A stretch of 64,000 nucleotides of DNA, taken from NCBI RefSeq assembly GCF_016019885.1, contig NZ_JAEANY010000001.1:496001-560000 (forward strand), in the 5' to 3' direction. Below, one piece after another: positions 53,953 through 62,897 of this stretch. This DNA is from Aurantiacibacter sediminis (GTDB lineage: Bacteria; Pseudomonadota; Alphaproteobacteria; Sphingomonadales; Sphingomonadaceae). The translations under genes were made by a program, and so were the position numbers. The notes under the pieces are model-generated. The model was not told the DNA's origin. It was given only the letters and a program-made list of their open reading frames with translations, and did not search any database. Position 1 is the stretch's first letter; each line of letters starts with the position of its first letter.

Positions 53953-56363
53953 AGTTCTCGCTCGAGTGGCTGAAATACTTCCTCGATACCGACGCGGCAG
54001 TCGAGGATGTTGCAACGACTCTCAATGCGATTGGCATCGAAGTCGAGGGGATCGACGATCCGGCGGAGAAGCTGGACGGGTTCCGCGTGGCCGAAGTGCT
54101 GACCGCCAAAAAGCATCCCGATGCGGACAAGCTGCAGGTGCTCACCATCGATGCCGGTCAAGGCGAACCTTTGCAGGTGGTATGCGGCGCACCCAATGCG
54201 CGCGCGGGAATGAAAGGTGTGCTCGGCCTACCCGGTGCGGAAGTTCCGGCCAACGGGATGAAGCTCAAGAAGAGCGCGATCCGCGGCGTCGAGAGCAACG
54301 GCATGATGTGCTCGGTGCGCGAACTGGAGTTGGGCGATGAGCACGATGGGATCATCGAGCTTCCTGAAAATGCGCCCGTCGGCACAAGCTTTGCCGAATA
54401 TCATAACGCCTCGCCGGTGTTTGACGTGGCGATCACGCCCAACCGGCCCGATTGCATGGGTGTCTACGGTATCGCCCGCGATCTCGCAGCAGCGGGCCTC
54501 GGCACGTTCAAGCCGATCGAACCCGGCGCAATCGATGCCAAAGGCGCATGCCCCGTCGAAATTCGCACGGACGATCCCGAAGGCTGCCCGGCCTTCTATG
54601 GCCGCGTGGTGAAAGGCGTCGACAACACCGTTTCCTCACCCGATTGGATGCAAAAGCGCCTGATTGCCACGGGCCAGCGCCCAATCAATGCGATTGTCGA
54701 CATTACCAATTACCTGATGCTCGCATTCGGCCGTCCGGCGCATGCCTATGACCTCGCGAAGCTCTCCGGTCCGGTTGTCGCGCGCCGCGCCAAGGATGGC
54801 GAAAAGGTCGAAGCGCTCAACGAGAAGACCTACACTCTCGATTCCAGCATGACGGTGATTGCGGACGATAATGGCGTCCACGATATCGCCGGGATCATGG
54901 GCGGTGAGCATTCGGGCGTGCAGCCAGAGACCACCGACGTGCTGCTCGAAATCGCCTATTTCAATCCCGAAGCGATCGGGGTGACGGGCCGCAAGCTTGG
55001 TCTCGCCTCCGATGCGCGCACGCGCTTTGAACGCGGTGTCGATCCCGCTTTCCTCGATGATGGCCTCGCGATCCTTACCAGCCTGATCCAGCGCGTGTGC
55101 GGCGGTGAAGCGAGCGAAGTCGTGCGCGCCGGTTCGCCGCCGAGCGAGCCCAAAGTGGTTCGTTTCGATCCCGCGTTGACTGCGAAGCTGGGCGGTGTCG
55201 AAGTGGACGAAGCCGAACAGAAGCGTGTCCTCGAAAGCCTGGACTTCACGGTCGATGCCGCCTGGAACGTCACCTGCCCGTTGCGCCGCCACGATATCGA
55301 AGGTCCGGCTGATCTGGTCGAGGAAGTCGTGCGCATCCACGGCCTCGACAATGTCGAAAGCGTTGCCCTGCCGCGCGTCGATGGCGTTGCCCGTCCAACC
55401 GCCACGCCGCAGCAGCAGATAGAGCGCAAGCTCCGCCGTGCCGCTGCGGCAAGCGGGCTGAACGAAGCGGTGACGTGGAGCTTCCTCCCCACCGACCAAG
55501 CTGAGCATTTCGCCGCCCTTCGACAGGCTCAGGATGAGCGGGAAGCGCTCTGGGTGCTGGACAATCCGATCAGCGAAGACATGAAGGCCATGCGCCCCTC
55601 GCTTATCCCCGGCCTGCTCTCGGCGGTCAAACGCAACATGGATCGCGGGGCGGAAAGCCTGCGCCTGTTCGAAATCGGTCGCCGCTATTTGCGCGCCAAG
55701 GATGGCTCTTCGGACGAGCATCCGACGCTCGCCGTGCTGCTGGCTGGCGCAAGGACACCGCGCGGCTGGGCGACCGGAAAGGCGCAGATGTTCGATGCCT
55801 TCGACGCGAAGGGTGCTGCCGAAGCATTGCTGGCGGAAGCAGGCGCACCGGTGGCAAACCTGATGGTGATGGGTGATGCTGGCCCGCAATTCCATCCCAG
55901 TCAGTCCGGCACTCTGCGGCTCGGCCCGAAGAATATGCTCGCCCGCTTCGGCGCGCTGCACCCCGCAACGCTCGACGCCTTCGATGTCGATGGCCCGGTT
56001 GTCGCGGTAGAGATCTATCTCGATGCAATCCCGGCAAAGAAGGGCAAGCAGGGCTTTGCCAAGCCGCATTACGCGCCGCCCGCTCTACAGGCCGTGACCC
56101 GCGATTTCGCTTTTCTGGTCCCCGCGGATCTGCCTGCGGGCGATTTGCTGCGGGCGGTAAAAGGCGCGGACAAGAAAAACATCGTCGATGCCCGTGTGTT
56201 CGATGTCTTCGCAGGCCAGGGCGTGCCAGAAGGCAAGAAATCCGTCGCGGTGGAAGTCACTCTCCAGCCGGGCGAGAAATCGTTCAAGGATGACGAGCTG
56301 AAGGCGATTTCGGATGCGGTGGTTGCTGCGGCTGTGAAACAGGGCGCGGAGCTTCGCGGGTAA
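53949..56363 (+). CDS. pheT: Phenylalanyl-tRNA synthetase beta subunit, with repeat-derived segment
   Basis: 804 residues: tRNA-binding OB domain at the start (residues 40-150), B3/B4 editing region, B5, and a C-terminal anticodon-binding FDX domain ([20 protein letters not shown]). At about residues 521-532 the segment [11 protein letters not shown] replaces the usual short link before [16 protein letters not shown]; it is encoded by a dispersed genomic repeat (separate entry). The start overlaps the pheS stop (ATGA). Confidence 0.96.
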   Translation: MKFSLEWLKYFLDTDAAVEDVATTLNAIGIEVEGIDDPAEKLDGFRVAEVLTAKKHPDADKLQVLTIDAGQGEPLQVVCGAPNARAGMKGVLGLPGAEVPANGMKLKKSAIRGVESNGMMCSVRELELGDEHDGIIELPENAPVGTSFAEYHNASPVFDVAITPNRPDCMGVYGIARDLAAAGLGTFKPIEPGAIDAKGACPVEIRTDDPEGCPAFYGRVVKGVDNTVSSPDWMQKRLIATGQRPINAIVDITNYLMLAFGRPAHAYDLAKLSGPVVARRAKDGEKVEALNEKTYTLDSSMTVIADDNGVHDIAGIMGGEHSGVQPETTDVLLEIAYFNPEAIGVTGRKLGLASDARTRFERGVDPAFLDDGLAILTSLIQRVCGGEASEVVRAGSPPSEPKVVRFDPALTAKLGGVEVDEAEQKRVLESLDFTVDAAWNVTCPLRRHDIEGPADLVEEVVRIHGLDNVESVALPRVDGVARPTATPQQQIERKLRRAAAASGLNEAVTWSFLPTDQAEHFAALRQAQDEREALWVLDNPISEDMKAMRPSLIPGLLSAVKRNMDRGAESLRLFEIGRRYLRAKDGSSDEHPTLAVLLAGARTPRGWATGKAQMFDAFDAKGAAEALLAEAGAPVANLMVMGDAGPQFHPSQSGTLRLGPKNMLARFGALHPATLDAFDVDGPVVAVEIYLDAIPAKKGKQGFAKPHYAPPALQAVTRDFAFLVPADLPAGDLLRAVKGADKKNIVDARVFDVFAGQGVPEGKKSVAVEVTLQPGEKSFKDDELKAISDAVVAAAVKQGAELRG
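55517..55533 (+). repeat. Dispersed repeat core embedded in pheT
   Basis: CCTTCGACAGGCTCAGG differs by one base from the arms of the purE-purK inverted repeat. Only one arm is present here, and it is read in frame as LRQAQ. The surrounding bases probably belong to the same insertion, but its exact ends cannot be set without a homologue alignment. Confidence 0.75.
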
Positions 56364-56366
56364 TCC

Positions 56367-57908
56367 ATGACCTCAAATCGCCGTACTTTTGCGATCATCT
56401 CGCACCCTGACGCCGGTAAGACCACGCTTACGGAAAAGCTGCTGCTGCAAGGCGGCGCTATTCATCAGGCGGGCGCTGTGAAGGCGCGCGGGGAAGCGCG
56501 GCGGGCGCGGTCTGACTGGATGAAGATCGAGCAGCAGCGCGGTATCTCGGTCACCTCCAGCGTGATGACGTTCGAAAAGCAGTACGATGGCGAGACCATC
56601 ACTTTCAACCTCCTCGATACGCCGGGTCACGAAGATTTCTCCGAAGACACTTATCGCACCCTGACGGCGGTCGACAGCGCGATTATGGTGATCGATGCGG
56701 CCAAAGGTATTGAGCCGCAGACGCGCAAGCTGTTCGAGGTCTGCCGCCTGCGCAATGTGCCGATCATCACTTTCGTCAACAAGGTGGACCGCGAAGGCCG
56801 CGACCCGTTCGAGACGCTGGACGAAGTGGCGGATATGCTCGCGCTCGATGTCAGTCCGCAAATGTGGCCGATCGGCATGGGCGGCCTGTTCGAGGGCCTG
56901 CTCGATTTTCGTACCGAGGAAGTGGCGCGGGTCGAAGGCGGTTCGAAAGATTACCTCGGCAAGCGCGATGCGCTCGCAGATTCCAGTATCCCGGAGAATT
57001 ACGAGGAAGAATACCAGCTGGCCCAAGCCGGCTATCCCGAATTCGACCTCGAAGCCTATCGCAATGGTGACCTGACTCCGGTATATTTCGGTTCCGCGCT
57101 CAAGAACCTCGGTGTCGAGGAGCTGATCGACGCGATTGCCCGTTACGCACCGCCGCCGCGTCCGCAGCCTGCGGGTGAGGAGAAGATCGGACCGGAGTAC
57201 GGCGAAGTCACCGGGTTCATCTTCAAAGTGCAGGCGAATATGGACCCGAACCACCGGGACCGGATCGCCTTTATGCGGCAGGTGTCGGGCACGTTCAAAC
57301 GCGGCATGAAACTGACCCCGTCCGGCCTTGGCAAGCCCATTGCCGTCCATTCCCCGATCCTGTTCTTCGCGCAGGATCGCGAGATTGCCGATACGGCAGA
57401 GCCAGGCGATATCATCGGCATTCCGAACCACGGCACGCTGCGCGTGGGCGATACGCTGAGTGAGAAGGACACTGTTCGCTTTACCGGACTGCCCAACTTT
57501 GCGCCGGAGATCCTGCGCCGTATCCAGTTGAAGGATCCGACCAAGACCAAGCAGCTGAGGAAAGCGCTCGATGACCTTTCGGAAGAGGGCGTTATCCAGG
57601 TTTTCTATCCGGAGATCGGCGGCAGCAGCATTGTCGGCGTGGTCGGTCAACTTCAGCTCGACGTGCTGATTTCGCGCCTGGGTGCGGAGTACAAGGTCGA
57701 TGCTGCGCTCGAAGCGTCTCCCTTCGCCACGGCGCGCTGGCTGAAGGGCAGCGACAAAGCTCTGCGCGATTTCGAGCGGTTCAATCAGGGCAATCTCGCC
57801 AAGGACCGTGACGGCGACCTTGTATTCATGGCGAAAAGCCCATGGGATGTCGGCTATCAGGAAGAGAAGAACCCTGAGCTCACTTTCTCAGCAACGAAAG
57901 AACGATAG
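56367..57908 (+). CDS. prfC: Peptide chain release factor 3
   Basis: GTPase recycling RF1/RF2 after termination. 513 residues. G motifs: ISHPDAGKTTLTEKLL (G1), DTPGHEDFSEDTYRTL (G3), NKVDREGRDP (G4). The RF3-specific R-G-I-S-V-T-S block (QQRGISVTSSVMTF) is present. It starts three bases after the pheT stop, giving a pheS-pheT-prfC translation cluster, and is followed by the palindromic repeat at 57920. Confidence 0.96.
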   Translation: MTSNRRTFAIISHPDAGKTTLTEKLLLQGGAIHQAGAVKARGEARRARSDWMKIEQQRGISVTSSVMTFEKQYDGETITFNLLDTPGHEDFSEDTYRTLTAVDSAIMVIDAAKGIEPQTRKLFEVCRLRNVPIITFVNKVDREGRDPFETLDEVADMLALDVSPQMWPIGMGGLFEGLLDFRTEEVARVEGGSKDYLGKRDALADSSIPENYEEEYQLAQAGYPEFDLEAYRNGDLTPVYFGSALKNLGVEELIDAIARYAPPPRPQPAGEEKIGPEYGEVTGFIFKVQANMDPNHRDRIAFMRQVSGTFKRGMKLTPSGLGKPIAVHSPILFFAQDREIADTAEPGDIIGIPNHGTLRVGDTLSEKDTVRFTGLPNFAPEILRRIQLKDPTKTKQLRKALDDLSEEGVIQVFYPEIGGSSIVGVVGQLQLDVLISRLGAEYKVDAALEASPFATARWLKGSDKALRDFERFNQGNLAKDRDGDLVFMAKSPWDVGYQEEKNPELTFSATKER

Positions 57909-57919
57909 ACCATAACTCC

Positions 57920-57979
57920 GTCACCCCAGCGAAAGCCGGGGTCTCCCCGCCTTCCGATCCCAGCTTTCGCTGGGATGAC
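57920..57979. repeat. Palindromic repeat, intergenic copy (ileS family)
   Basis: Left arm at 57920-57944 opens GTCACCCCAGCGAAAGCC and right arm at about 57956-57979 closes GCTTTCGCTGGGATGAC. The arms are inverted relatives of each other and of the element in ileS. The inner spacer is shorter than in ileS (60 against 74 bp in total). It lies between prfC and the PPOX gene without disturbing either. Confidence 0.87.
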
Positions 57980-57999
57980 GAGTGAGGTAGTCTCGGCAA

Positions 58000-58575
58000 A
58001 TGGCCGATTTCACCGACACGCTCACCGACAAACACATCGCGATGATTCAACGCCAGCCGGTGTTCTTTGTTGCTACCGCTGCGCCCGATGCGCGAATTAA
58101 TCTCTCGCCCAAGGGTTATGACGCCTTTCGCGTGCTCGCGCCGGACCGCGTAGCCTGGCTCGACCTCGCCGGATCGGGCAATGAGACCAATGCACACCTG
58201 CTCGCCGATGGGCGGATCACCATAATGTTCTGCAATTTTGAGCAGCCCGCGCTGATCCTGCGCATTTATGGGCGCGGCAAGCCGGTATTGCCAGCCGAAC
58301 ATGGTTGGTACGATCTCGCGCAGCATTTCACCTTGCTTCCCGGAACGCGGCAGATCTTTGATATCGCTGTCGAAAGCGTGCAGACCAGCTGCGGCTGGGG
58401 TGTGCCTTTCATGGAGTATGAGCGCGAGCGGCACACGCTGTTGAAAGCGCATAAAGATGTCGATGAAGAGAAGTGGGTCGGCAAGCGGCAGGCGCATCCG
58501 GGTAGCATCGATGGACTGCCCACCACCAGGACCGATCGCTATATCGAGGGAACGATGCCTGCCCCTGAAAAGTAA
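58000..58575 (+). CDS. PPOX-class FMN-binding split-barrel protein
   Basis: 191 residues matching the pyridoxamine 5'-phosphate oxidase-like family: QRQPVFFVATAAPDARINLS and PKGYDAFRVLAPDRVAWLD (about 18-53), then GRITIMFCNFEQPALILRIY. The closely related group in alphaproteobacteria consists of small flavin or heme-binding proteins of unclear substrate. It is not the biosynthetic pdxH, which is larger in sequence conservation. It ends 10 bases before the EEP gene. Confidence 0.83.
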   Translation: MADFTDTLTDKHIAMIQRQPVFFVATAAPDARINLSPKGYDAFRVLAPDRVAWLDLAGSGNETNAHLLADGRITIMFCNFEQPALILRIYGRGKPVLPAEHGWYDLAQHFTLLPGTRQIFDIAVESVQTSCGWGVPFMEYERERHTLLKAHKDVDEEKWVGKRQAHPGSIDGLPTTRTDRYIEGTMPAPEK

Positions 58576-58585
58576 GTCAGGGGCG

Positions 58586-59281
58586 ATGCAACTCACTTTC
58601 GCCAGCTACAATATCCATAAGGGGATCGGCGCAGACGGGCAGCGTAATCCGCCTCGCATCCTTGATGTTATCGATGAGCTGGAGGCCGATGTGGTCGCGC
58701 TGCAGGAAGTCGACATCCGTTTCGGGGACCGGCAAAGCGTGCTCGATCTGGGCGATATCGAGAAGCGAGGCTGGCAAGTGGCGGCTGTGCCGACCAAGCC
58801 GAACAGCATGGGGTGGCACGGTAACGCCCTGCTAGTGCGACGCGGGATCGATATCCTCGACATTGCCGCGGAAAACCTGCCGCAGATCGAGCCGCGCGGC
58901 GCGGTGCGCGCGCGCCTTCGCCTCGAGCAGGCCGAATTGTGCGTCACCGCCATGCATCTTGATCTCAGCGGATTGCTGCGCAAACGCCAGTTTTCGCATC
59001 TCTGCAATGCCTCGCGTGCGCCAGGCCTTCCAGCCGTGATGATGGGGGACTGCAATGAATGGATGAAGCCCTTTGGCGGGGATCGTGGCCTCGCTGCACA
59101 TTGGGAAATGGTGATTCCGGGCAAGAGCTTTCCCGCCCGTAAGCCTATGCTCGAACTCGACCGGGTCATGCATACGCCGCACTGGAAGTGTGTGAATGCC
59201 GCTGTCCATTCCAGCACGGCAGCGCGGCAAGCATCCGATCACTTGCCGATTAGGGCCGAGTTATCTCTGATCAAAAATTGA
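58586..59281 (+). CDS. Endonuclease/exonuclease/phosphatase (EEP) family protein
   Basis: About 231 residues from ATG 58586 (AGGGG five bases upstream). Metal-dependent EEP fold: SYNIHKGIGADGQ at the start, VVALQEVD with the metal Glu, HLDLSGLLRKRQ, GDCNEW and the closing SDHLPI with catalytic His. Substrates of this family range from DNA to phospholipids; the compact size fits small phosphodiesterases, and no signal peptide is seen. It is in line with the PPOX gene upstream. Confidence 0.85.
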   Translation: MQLTFASYNIHKGIGADGQRNPPRILDVIDELEADVVALQEVDIRFGDRQSVLDLGDIEKRGWQVAAVPTKPNSMGWHGNALLVRRGIDILDIAAENLPQIEPRGAVRARLRLEQAELCVTAMHLDLSGLLRKRQFSHLCNASRAPGLPAVMMGDCNEWMKPFGGDRGLAAHWEMVIPGKSFPARKPMLELDRVMHTPHWKCVNAAVHSSTAARQASDHLPIRAELSLIKN

Positions 59282-59296
59282 GCAGCCTGCCTGCAT

Positions 59297-59316
59297 TTTG
59301 TGCGCTGCAGCACAAA
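59297..59316 (+). promoter_or_regulatory. Palindrome upstream of the sigma-54 promoter, candidate enhancer site
   Basis: TTTGTGC (59297-59303) and GCACAAA (59310-59316) form a perfect inverted repeat with a 6-base spacer, about 70 bases before the -24 element. The position suits an activator such as NtrC, but the half-site order (GTGC then GCAC) is the reverse of the NtrC consensus, so the binding protein is uncertain. Confidence 0.4.
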
Positions 59317-59368
59317 CAACAGAACAGTTGATCCCACGATCTCCTGAAAAGCATCCGAAAAGGCAAAC

Positions 59369-59384
59369 TGGCACAGCCTTTGCA
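59369..59384 (+). promoter_or_regulatory. Sigma-54 promoter of the PII-amtB operon
   Basis: TGGCACAGCCTTTGCA matches the -24/-12 consensus TGGCAC-N5-TTGCA exactly, with the GG and GC pairs ten bases apart. Transcription should start near 59395, about 40 bases before the PII start codon. This implies nitrogen control through RpoN and an enhancer-binding activator. Confidence 0.85.
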
Positions 59385-59433
59385 GATTGATCCTGTGGCC
59401 GGGATGATCGCCGGCGCAGGACAGGGGTCAGTG

Positions 59434-59772
59434 ATGAAGTTCGTCATCGCCATAATCAAACCATTCAAACTCGATGAGGTGCGCGAAGCGCTTGCCGATG
59501 TCGGTGTCGCCGGGATGACAGTCTCGGAAGTGAAAGGATTCGGCCGCCAGAAGGGCCAGACCGAAATCTATCGCGGGGCCGAATACTCGGTGAACATGTT
59601 GCCGAAGGTGAAACTCGAAATTGCGGTCAGCGACGCAATGATGCCCAAAGTGGTTGAGGCCATTCAGCAGACCGCCAGCACACAAGCCATCGGCGACGGC
59701 AAGATTTTCGTGCTCGATCTCGCATCGACCACGCGCATCCGAACCGGCGAAACCGACGAAACCGCGCTGTGA
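59434..59772 (+). CDS. glnK: PII nitrogen regulatory protein (first copy)
   Basis: 112 residues, the PII length. The T-loop GRQKGQTEIYRGAEYSVNML carries the uridylylation site Tyr51. The C-terminal DGKIFVLDLASTTRIRTGE completes the ATP/2-oxoglutarate site. It senses 2-oxoglutarate and ATP/ADP and plugs AmtB when nitrogen is plentiful. Driven by the sigma-54 promoter and 14 bases ahead of amtB, so GlnK is the better name than GlnB. Confidence 0.93.
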   Translation: MKFVIAIIKPFKLDEVREALADVGVAGMTVSEVKGFGRQKGQTEIYRGAEYSVNMLPKVKLEIAVSDAMMPKVVEAIQQTASTQAIGDGKIFVLDLASTTRIRTGETDETAL

Positions 59773-59786
59773 CCAGGGGACATTTT

Positions 59787-61151
59787 ATGATGAAAACCGA
59801 TATTCTTAAGATGGGCGCTGCTGCACTGGCTGCGCTTTCGCTATCCAGTCCAGCGTTCGCAGCACCGGTGGCCGAGGCCGCGCCTGCGGTGGCCGCAGAT
59901 GCCGTCGGCGGCGGCACGGCCTATATCCTCAATACGCTGCTTTTCCTGATCGGTGGCTTCCTGGTGATGTGGATGGCGGCTGGCTTTGCCATGCTCGAAG
60001 CGGGCCTCGTTCGCACCAAGAATACCAGCACGCAGTGCCTCAAGAACATCGGCCTCTATTCGATTGCCGGGCTGATGTTCTGGGTCATCGGCTACAACAT
60101 CGCCTACCCCAGCTTTGCCGAGGACAGCCTCGGCCTGATCGGTGGCTTCACCGGCATTTATTCGATGCAGGGCGTTGGCGAGGCAGATCTGGATACCGGC
60201 TATTCGGTCGCATCGGACTGGTTCTTCCAGATGGTCTTCTGCGCCACGACCGCTTCGATCGTTTCTGGCACCGTGGCAGAACGAGTGAAGATCGTTCCGT
60301 TTTTCATCTTCGTGACCGTGCTGACCGGCGTGATCTATCCGGTCGTGGTCAGCTGGGAATGGGGCGGCGGCTATCTCGATAGCGTGCATGGCTTCTCCGA
60401 CTTTGCCGGTTCGACCCTTGTCCACTCGACAGGCGGCTGGGCGGCTCTTGTTGGCGCGCTGATCATCGGTCCGCGTCTTGGCCGCTATGGTCCGGGCGGG
60501 CAGGTGAATGTCTTCCCCGGCTCGAATATCCCGCTCGCCACACTTGGCACGTTTATCCTGTGGCTCGGCTGGTTTGGCTTTAACGGCGCTTCGCAGCTGG
60601 CGATGGGCACAGTGGGTGACGTATCGGACGTGTCGAAGATTTTCGTGAACACCAATATGGCGGCCGCTGGCGGCGTGGTGACCGCGATCATCCTGACCCA
60701 GCTTCGTTACAAGAAAGCAGATGTGACCATGGCGCTGAACGGCGCACTCGCCGGCCTCGTATCGATCACGGCCGAACCGCTCGCGCCAACCGTGGGCCAG
60801 TCGATTCTGATCGGTGCTGTCGGCGGTGCGATCGTGGTGTTCACCGTGCCTCTGCTCGACAAGTTCAAGATCGATGATGTTGTCGGCGCGATCCCGGTCC
60901 ACCTTTTTGCAGGTATCTGGGGTACGCTGATTGTCGCCTGGACGGCCGCTCCTGATGCGGGTGTAACTTTCCTTGGTCAGCTTGTTGGCGTCCTGCTCAC
61001 CATGGTCTGGGTGTCTGTCGCGAGCGCGATAGTCTGGCTCGCCCTTAAAGCCATCATGGGCGTTCGTCCCGATGAAGAAGTCGAAACCACCGGCCTCGAT
61101 ATCCATGAAATCGGTGTCGAAGCCTATCCGGGTCTCGCCAACCAGTCGTGA
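59787..61151 (+). CDS. amtB: Ammonium transporter
   Basis: Trimeric inner-membrane ammonium channel, 454 residues with an N-terminal signal-like segment (about 1-26) and eleven helices. The pore's twin His is visible as His in STLVHSTGGWAALVG and in GAIPVHLFAGIWG. The tail ends EVETTGLDIHEIGVEAYP, the cytosolic segment that contacts GlnK. ATG 59787 follows AGGGGACATTTT. An intrinsic terminator follows at 61231. Confidence 0.95.
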   Translation: MMKTDILKMGAAALAALSLSSPAFAAPVAEAAPAVAADAVGGGTAYILNTLLFLIGGFLVMWMAAGFAMLEAGLVRTKNTSTQCLKNIGLYSIAGLMFWVIGYNIAYPSFAEDSLGLIGGFTGIYSMQGVGEADLDTGYSVASDWFFQMVFCATTASIVSGTVAERVKIVPFFIFVTVLTGVIYPVVVSWEWGGGYLDSVHGFSDFAGSTLVHSTGGWAALVGALIIGPRLGRYGPGGQVNVFPGSNIPLATLGTFILWLGWFGFNGASQLAMGTVGDVSDVSKIFVNTNMAAAGGVVTAIILTQLRYKKADVTMALNGALAGLVSITAEPLAPTVGQSILIGAVGGAIVVFTVPLLDKFKIDDVVGAIPVHLFAGIWGTLIVAWTAAPDAGVTFLGQLVGVLLTMVWVSVASAIVWLALKAIMGVRPDEEVETTGLDIHEIGVEAYPGLANQS

Positions 61152-61230
61152 CCTGACCAGCTTGGCGGGGAAGAAACTCTCTCCCTTCGTCCCCGCCGAA
61201 ACTCGTTCCTCCTGCGAACGTACAACTTGA

Positions 61231-61262
61231 GGGCCGGAGCCACCCGCTCCGGCCCATTTTTT
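61231..61262 (+). terminator. Intrinsic terminator after amtB
   Basis: Stem GGGCCGGAG (61231-61239) with CTCCGGCCC (61247-61255), loop of seven, then A and six T. It divides the sigma-54 transcript (PII-amtB) from the second PII gene. Confidence 0.9.
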
Positions 61263-61335
61263 GGTTGCATGGGAGGGTGCGCGCATCGCACACTGGGCGG
61301 GTCGCCATGCCCGTCATGCGCACAGGGGAGAGCCG

Positions 61336-61674
61336 ATGAAGATCGTAATAGCCGTCATCAAACCGTTCAAACTGGAAGAGGTACGCGAGGCTTTGGCCGC
61401 AATTGGCGTTGCTGGAATGACCGTGTGCGAGGCCAAGGGATTCGGTCGGCAAAAAGGGCAGACCGAAATCTATCGCGGCGCCGAATATGCGGTGAATATG
61501 CTTCCCAAGGTGCGGCTGGAAATTGCCGTCGACGACGAAATGGCTCCGCAAGTGGTCGAGACGATCCGCAATGCCGCAAACACCGGACAAATTGGCGATG
61601 GGAAAATTTTCGTCCTGCCGCTTGAAGGCGCGACGCGTATCAGGACGGGCGAAGTCGACGAAAATGCGCTATAA
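61336..61674 (+). CDS. glnK: PII nitrogen regulatory protein (second copy)
   Basis: 112 residues, most residues shared with the first copy; the T-loop and its Tyr51 (GRQKGQTEIYRGAEYAVNML) are intact. Differences cluster in the middle (VDDEMAPQVVETIRNAANTG) and start (CEAKGFG). Behind a terminator and a separate GTGCG-N5-CGCAC palindrome at 61277-61291, so it is probably controlled apart from amtB. GlnB-type function is possible, with a PII on each side of amtB. Confidence 0.92.
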   Translation: MKIVIAVIKPFKLEEVREALAAIGVAGMTVCEAKGFGRQKGQTEIYRGAEYAVNMLPKVRLEIAVDDEMAPQVVETIRNAANTGQIGDGKIFVLPLEGATRIRTGEVDENAL

Positions 61675-61745
61675 AATCAGCGCCGAGCTTGCGCTGCAGG
61701 CCCCTTGCGCCATACCATGCCGCAATCGCTGGAAGGAGTACCGGC

Positions 61746-62897
61746 ATGAGAAGAGCTTTCGCTGCACTTTCCCTCTCGGCACTAATCGCCGCGCCTCCAG
61801 CACTCGCGCAGGATGACGATCCGAGGCGTGGTGCTTACGTCGCCATCGATGCAGGCGCTGTTCTGCCCGCCGATTTCGACACCGATATCGGCGCGGATAA
61901 GGAAGATGCTCGCACGTCCACGGAGCTTGGCTGGGGTGTAGATGCGCGGCTTGGCTACGATGCCGGGCGTATCCGTTTAGAGCTTGAGGGCTCGCACCAA
62001 TTCTTTGGAGCAGAAGAAATCACTTCTGCCACGCGCGGAATTCCGGACAGTGCCACGACTTTCGCGACCGGCTCGCAAGAGTATGACGGCGACTTCTCAC
62101 TCACCTCAGTGATGGCCAATGCACTGGTCGACTTCGGCGACGCGGACGAGGTGCAATTCGCCGCAGGCGGCGGAATCGGGCGCAGCTGGATGGATGTGGA
62201 GTCCGCCATTGTCGGCGCGAGCGTCGATCATCTCGATGCCAGCGACAATGAATGGGCGTGGCAATTGCTCGCTGAAGCGCGAGTGCCGGTGGCAGAGCGG
62301 GTCGATCTGGGCGTGCGCTATCGCTATTTCAGCACGCTGGAATTCGAGGTGGAGGACAGCGCTGGCCGCGCCACCGATTTCGAGCTGCGCACGCATACGC
62401 TGACGGCAACGCTGACGGTGCACCTTGGCGGGCGTTCGGATCCGCCCACAGAGCCGGTTAGCGTGCCGCCCGCGCCAGAACCTGCTCCTCCTCCGCCTAC
62501 GCCGCCAGAAAGGCCGCGTGGGCATCCTCCAGGTTTTTATACCCCCTGTGAACAGGGCCCGTTCATCGTGTTCTTCGATTGGGATGAAAGCGAGATTACT
62601 CCCGAAGCCGCGGCGGTTTTGGATGTTGCAATTACGGCCTACAGCCGATGTAATGATGTTCGCGTCATGCTGGCCGGTCATGCCGATACATCAGGGCCAA
62701 GCGTTTACAATGTCCGTCTCTCCGAACGGCGCAACGCGGCGGTGCGCGACTACCTCACGAGAGGCGGCCTTCCCGCTTTTGACATCGCATCACAGGCCTT
62801 TGGCGAAAGTCGGCCGCGCGTTCCCACCGCCGACGGCGTGCGCGAATTGCAGAACCGCCGGGTGGAAATCACCTACGGTCCGGGCTCGGGCAATTAA
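61746..62897 (+). CDS. Outer-membrane beta-barrel protein with OmpA domain
   Basis: 383 residues. Signal peptide 1-21, an N-terminal eight-strand-type barrel (about 27-235) with YVAIDAGAVLPADF and SRVDLGVRYRYFSTLEF-like strands, a Pro-rich linker (about 243-260), and a C-terminal OmpA peptidoglycan-binding domain (VMLAGHADTSGPSVYNVRLS, QNRRVEITYG). AAGGAG sits seven bases before the ATG at 61746. Its stop interlocks with the convergent hydroxylase gene (TTAA at 62894). Confidence 0.9.
   Translation: MRRAFAALSLSALIAAPPALAQDDDPRRGAYVAIDAGAVLPADFDTDIGADKEDARTSTELGWGVDARLGYDAGRIRLELEGSHQFFGAEEITSATRGIPDSATTFATGSQEYDGDFSLTSVMANALVDFGDADEVQFAAGGGIGRSWMDVESAIVGASVDHLDASDNEWAWQLLAEARVPVAERVDLGVRYRYFSTLEFEVEDSAGRATDFELRTHTLTATLTVHLGGRSDPPTEPVSVPPAPEPAPPPPTPPERPRGHPPGFYTPCEQGPFIVFFDWDESEITPEAAAVLDVAITAYSRCNDVRVMLAGHADTSGPSVYNVRLSERRNAAVRDYLTRGGLPAFDIASQAFGESRPRVPTADGVRELQNRRVEITYGPGSGN

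Noticed and set aside
59841-61286. Long antisense frame across amtB (481 codons), and similar ones over pheT, prfC, ileS and DUF4403
   Set aside because: They mirror strong sense genes, have His/Arg/Asp-rich composition, and lack motifs or start signals. They are a by-product of GC-rich codon use.
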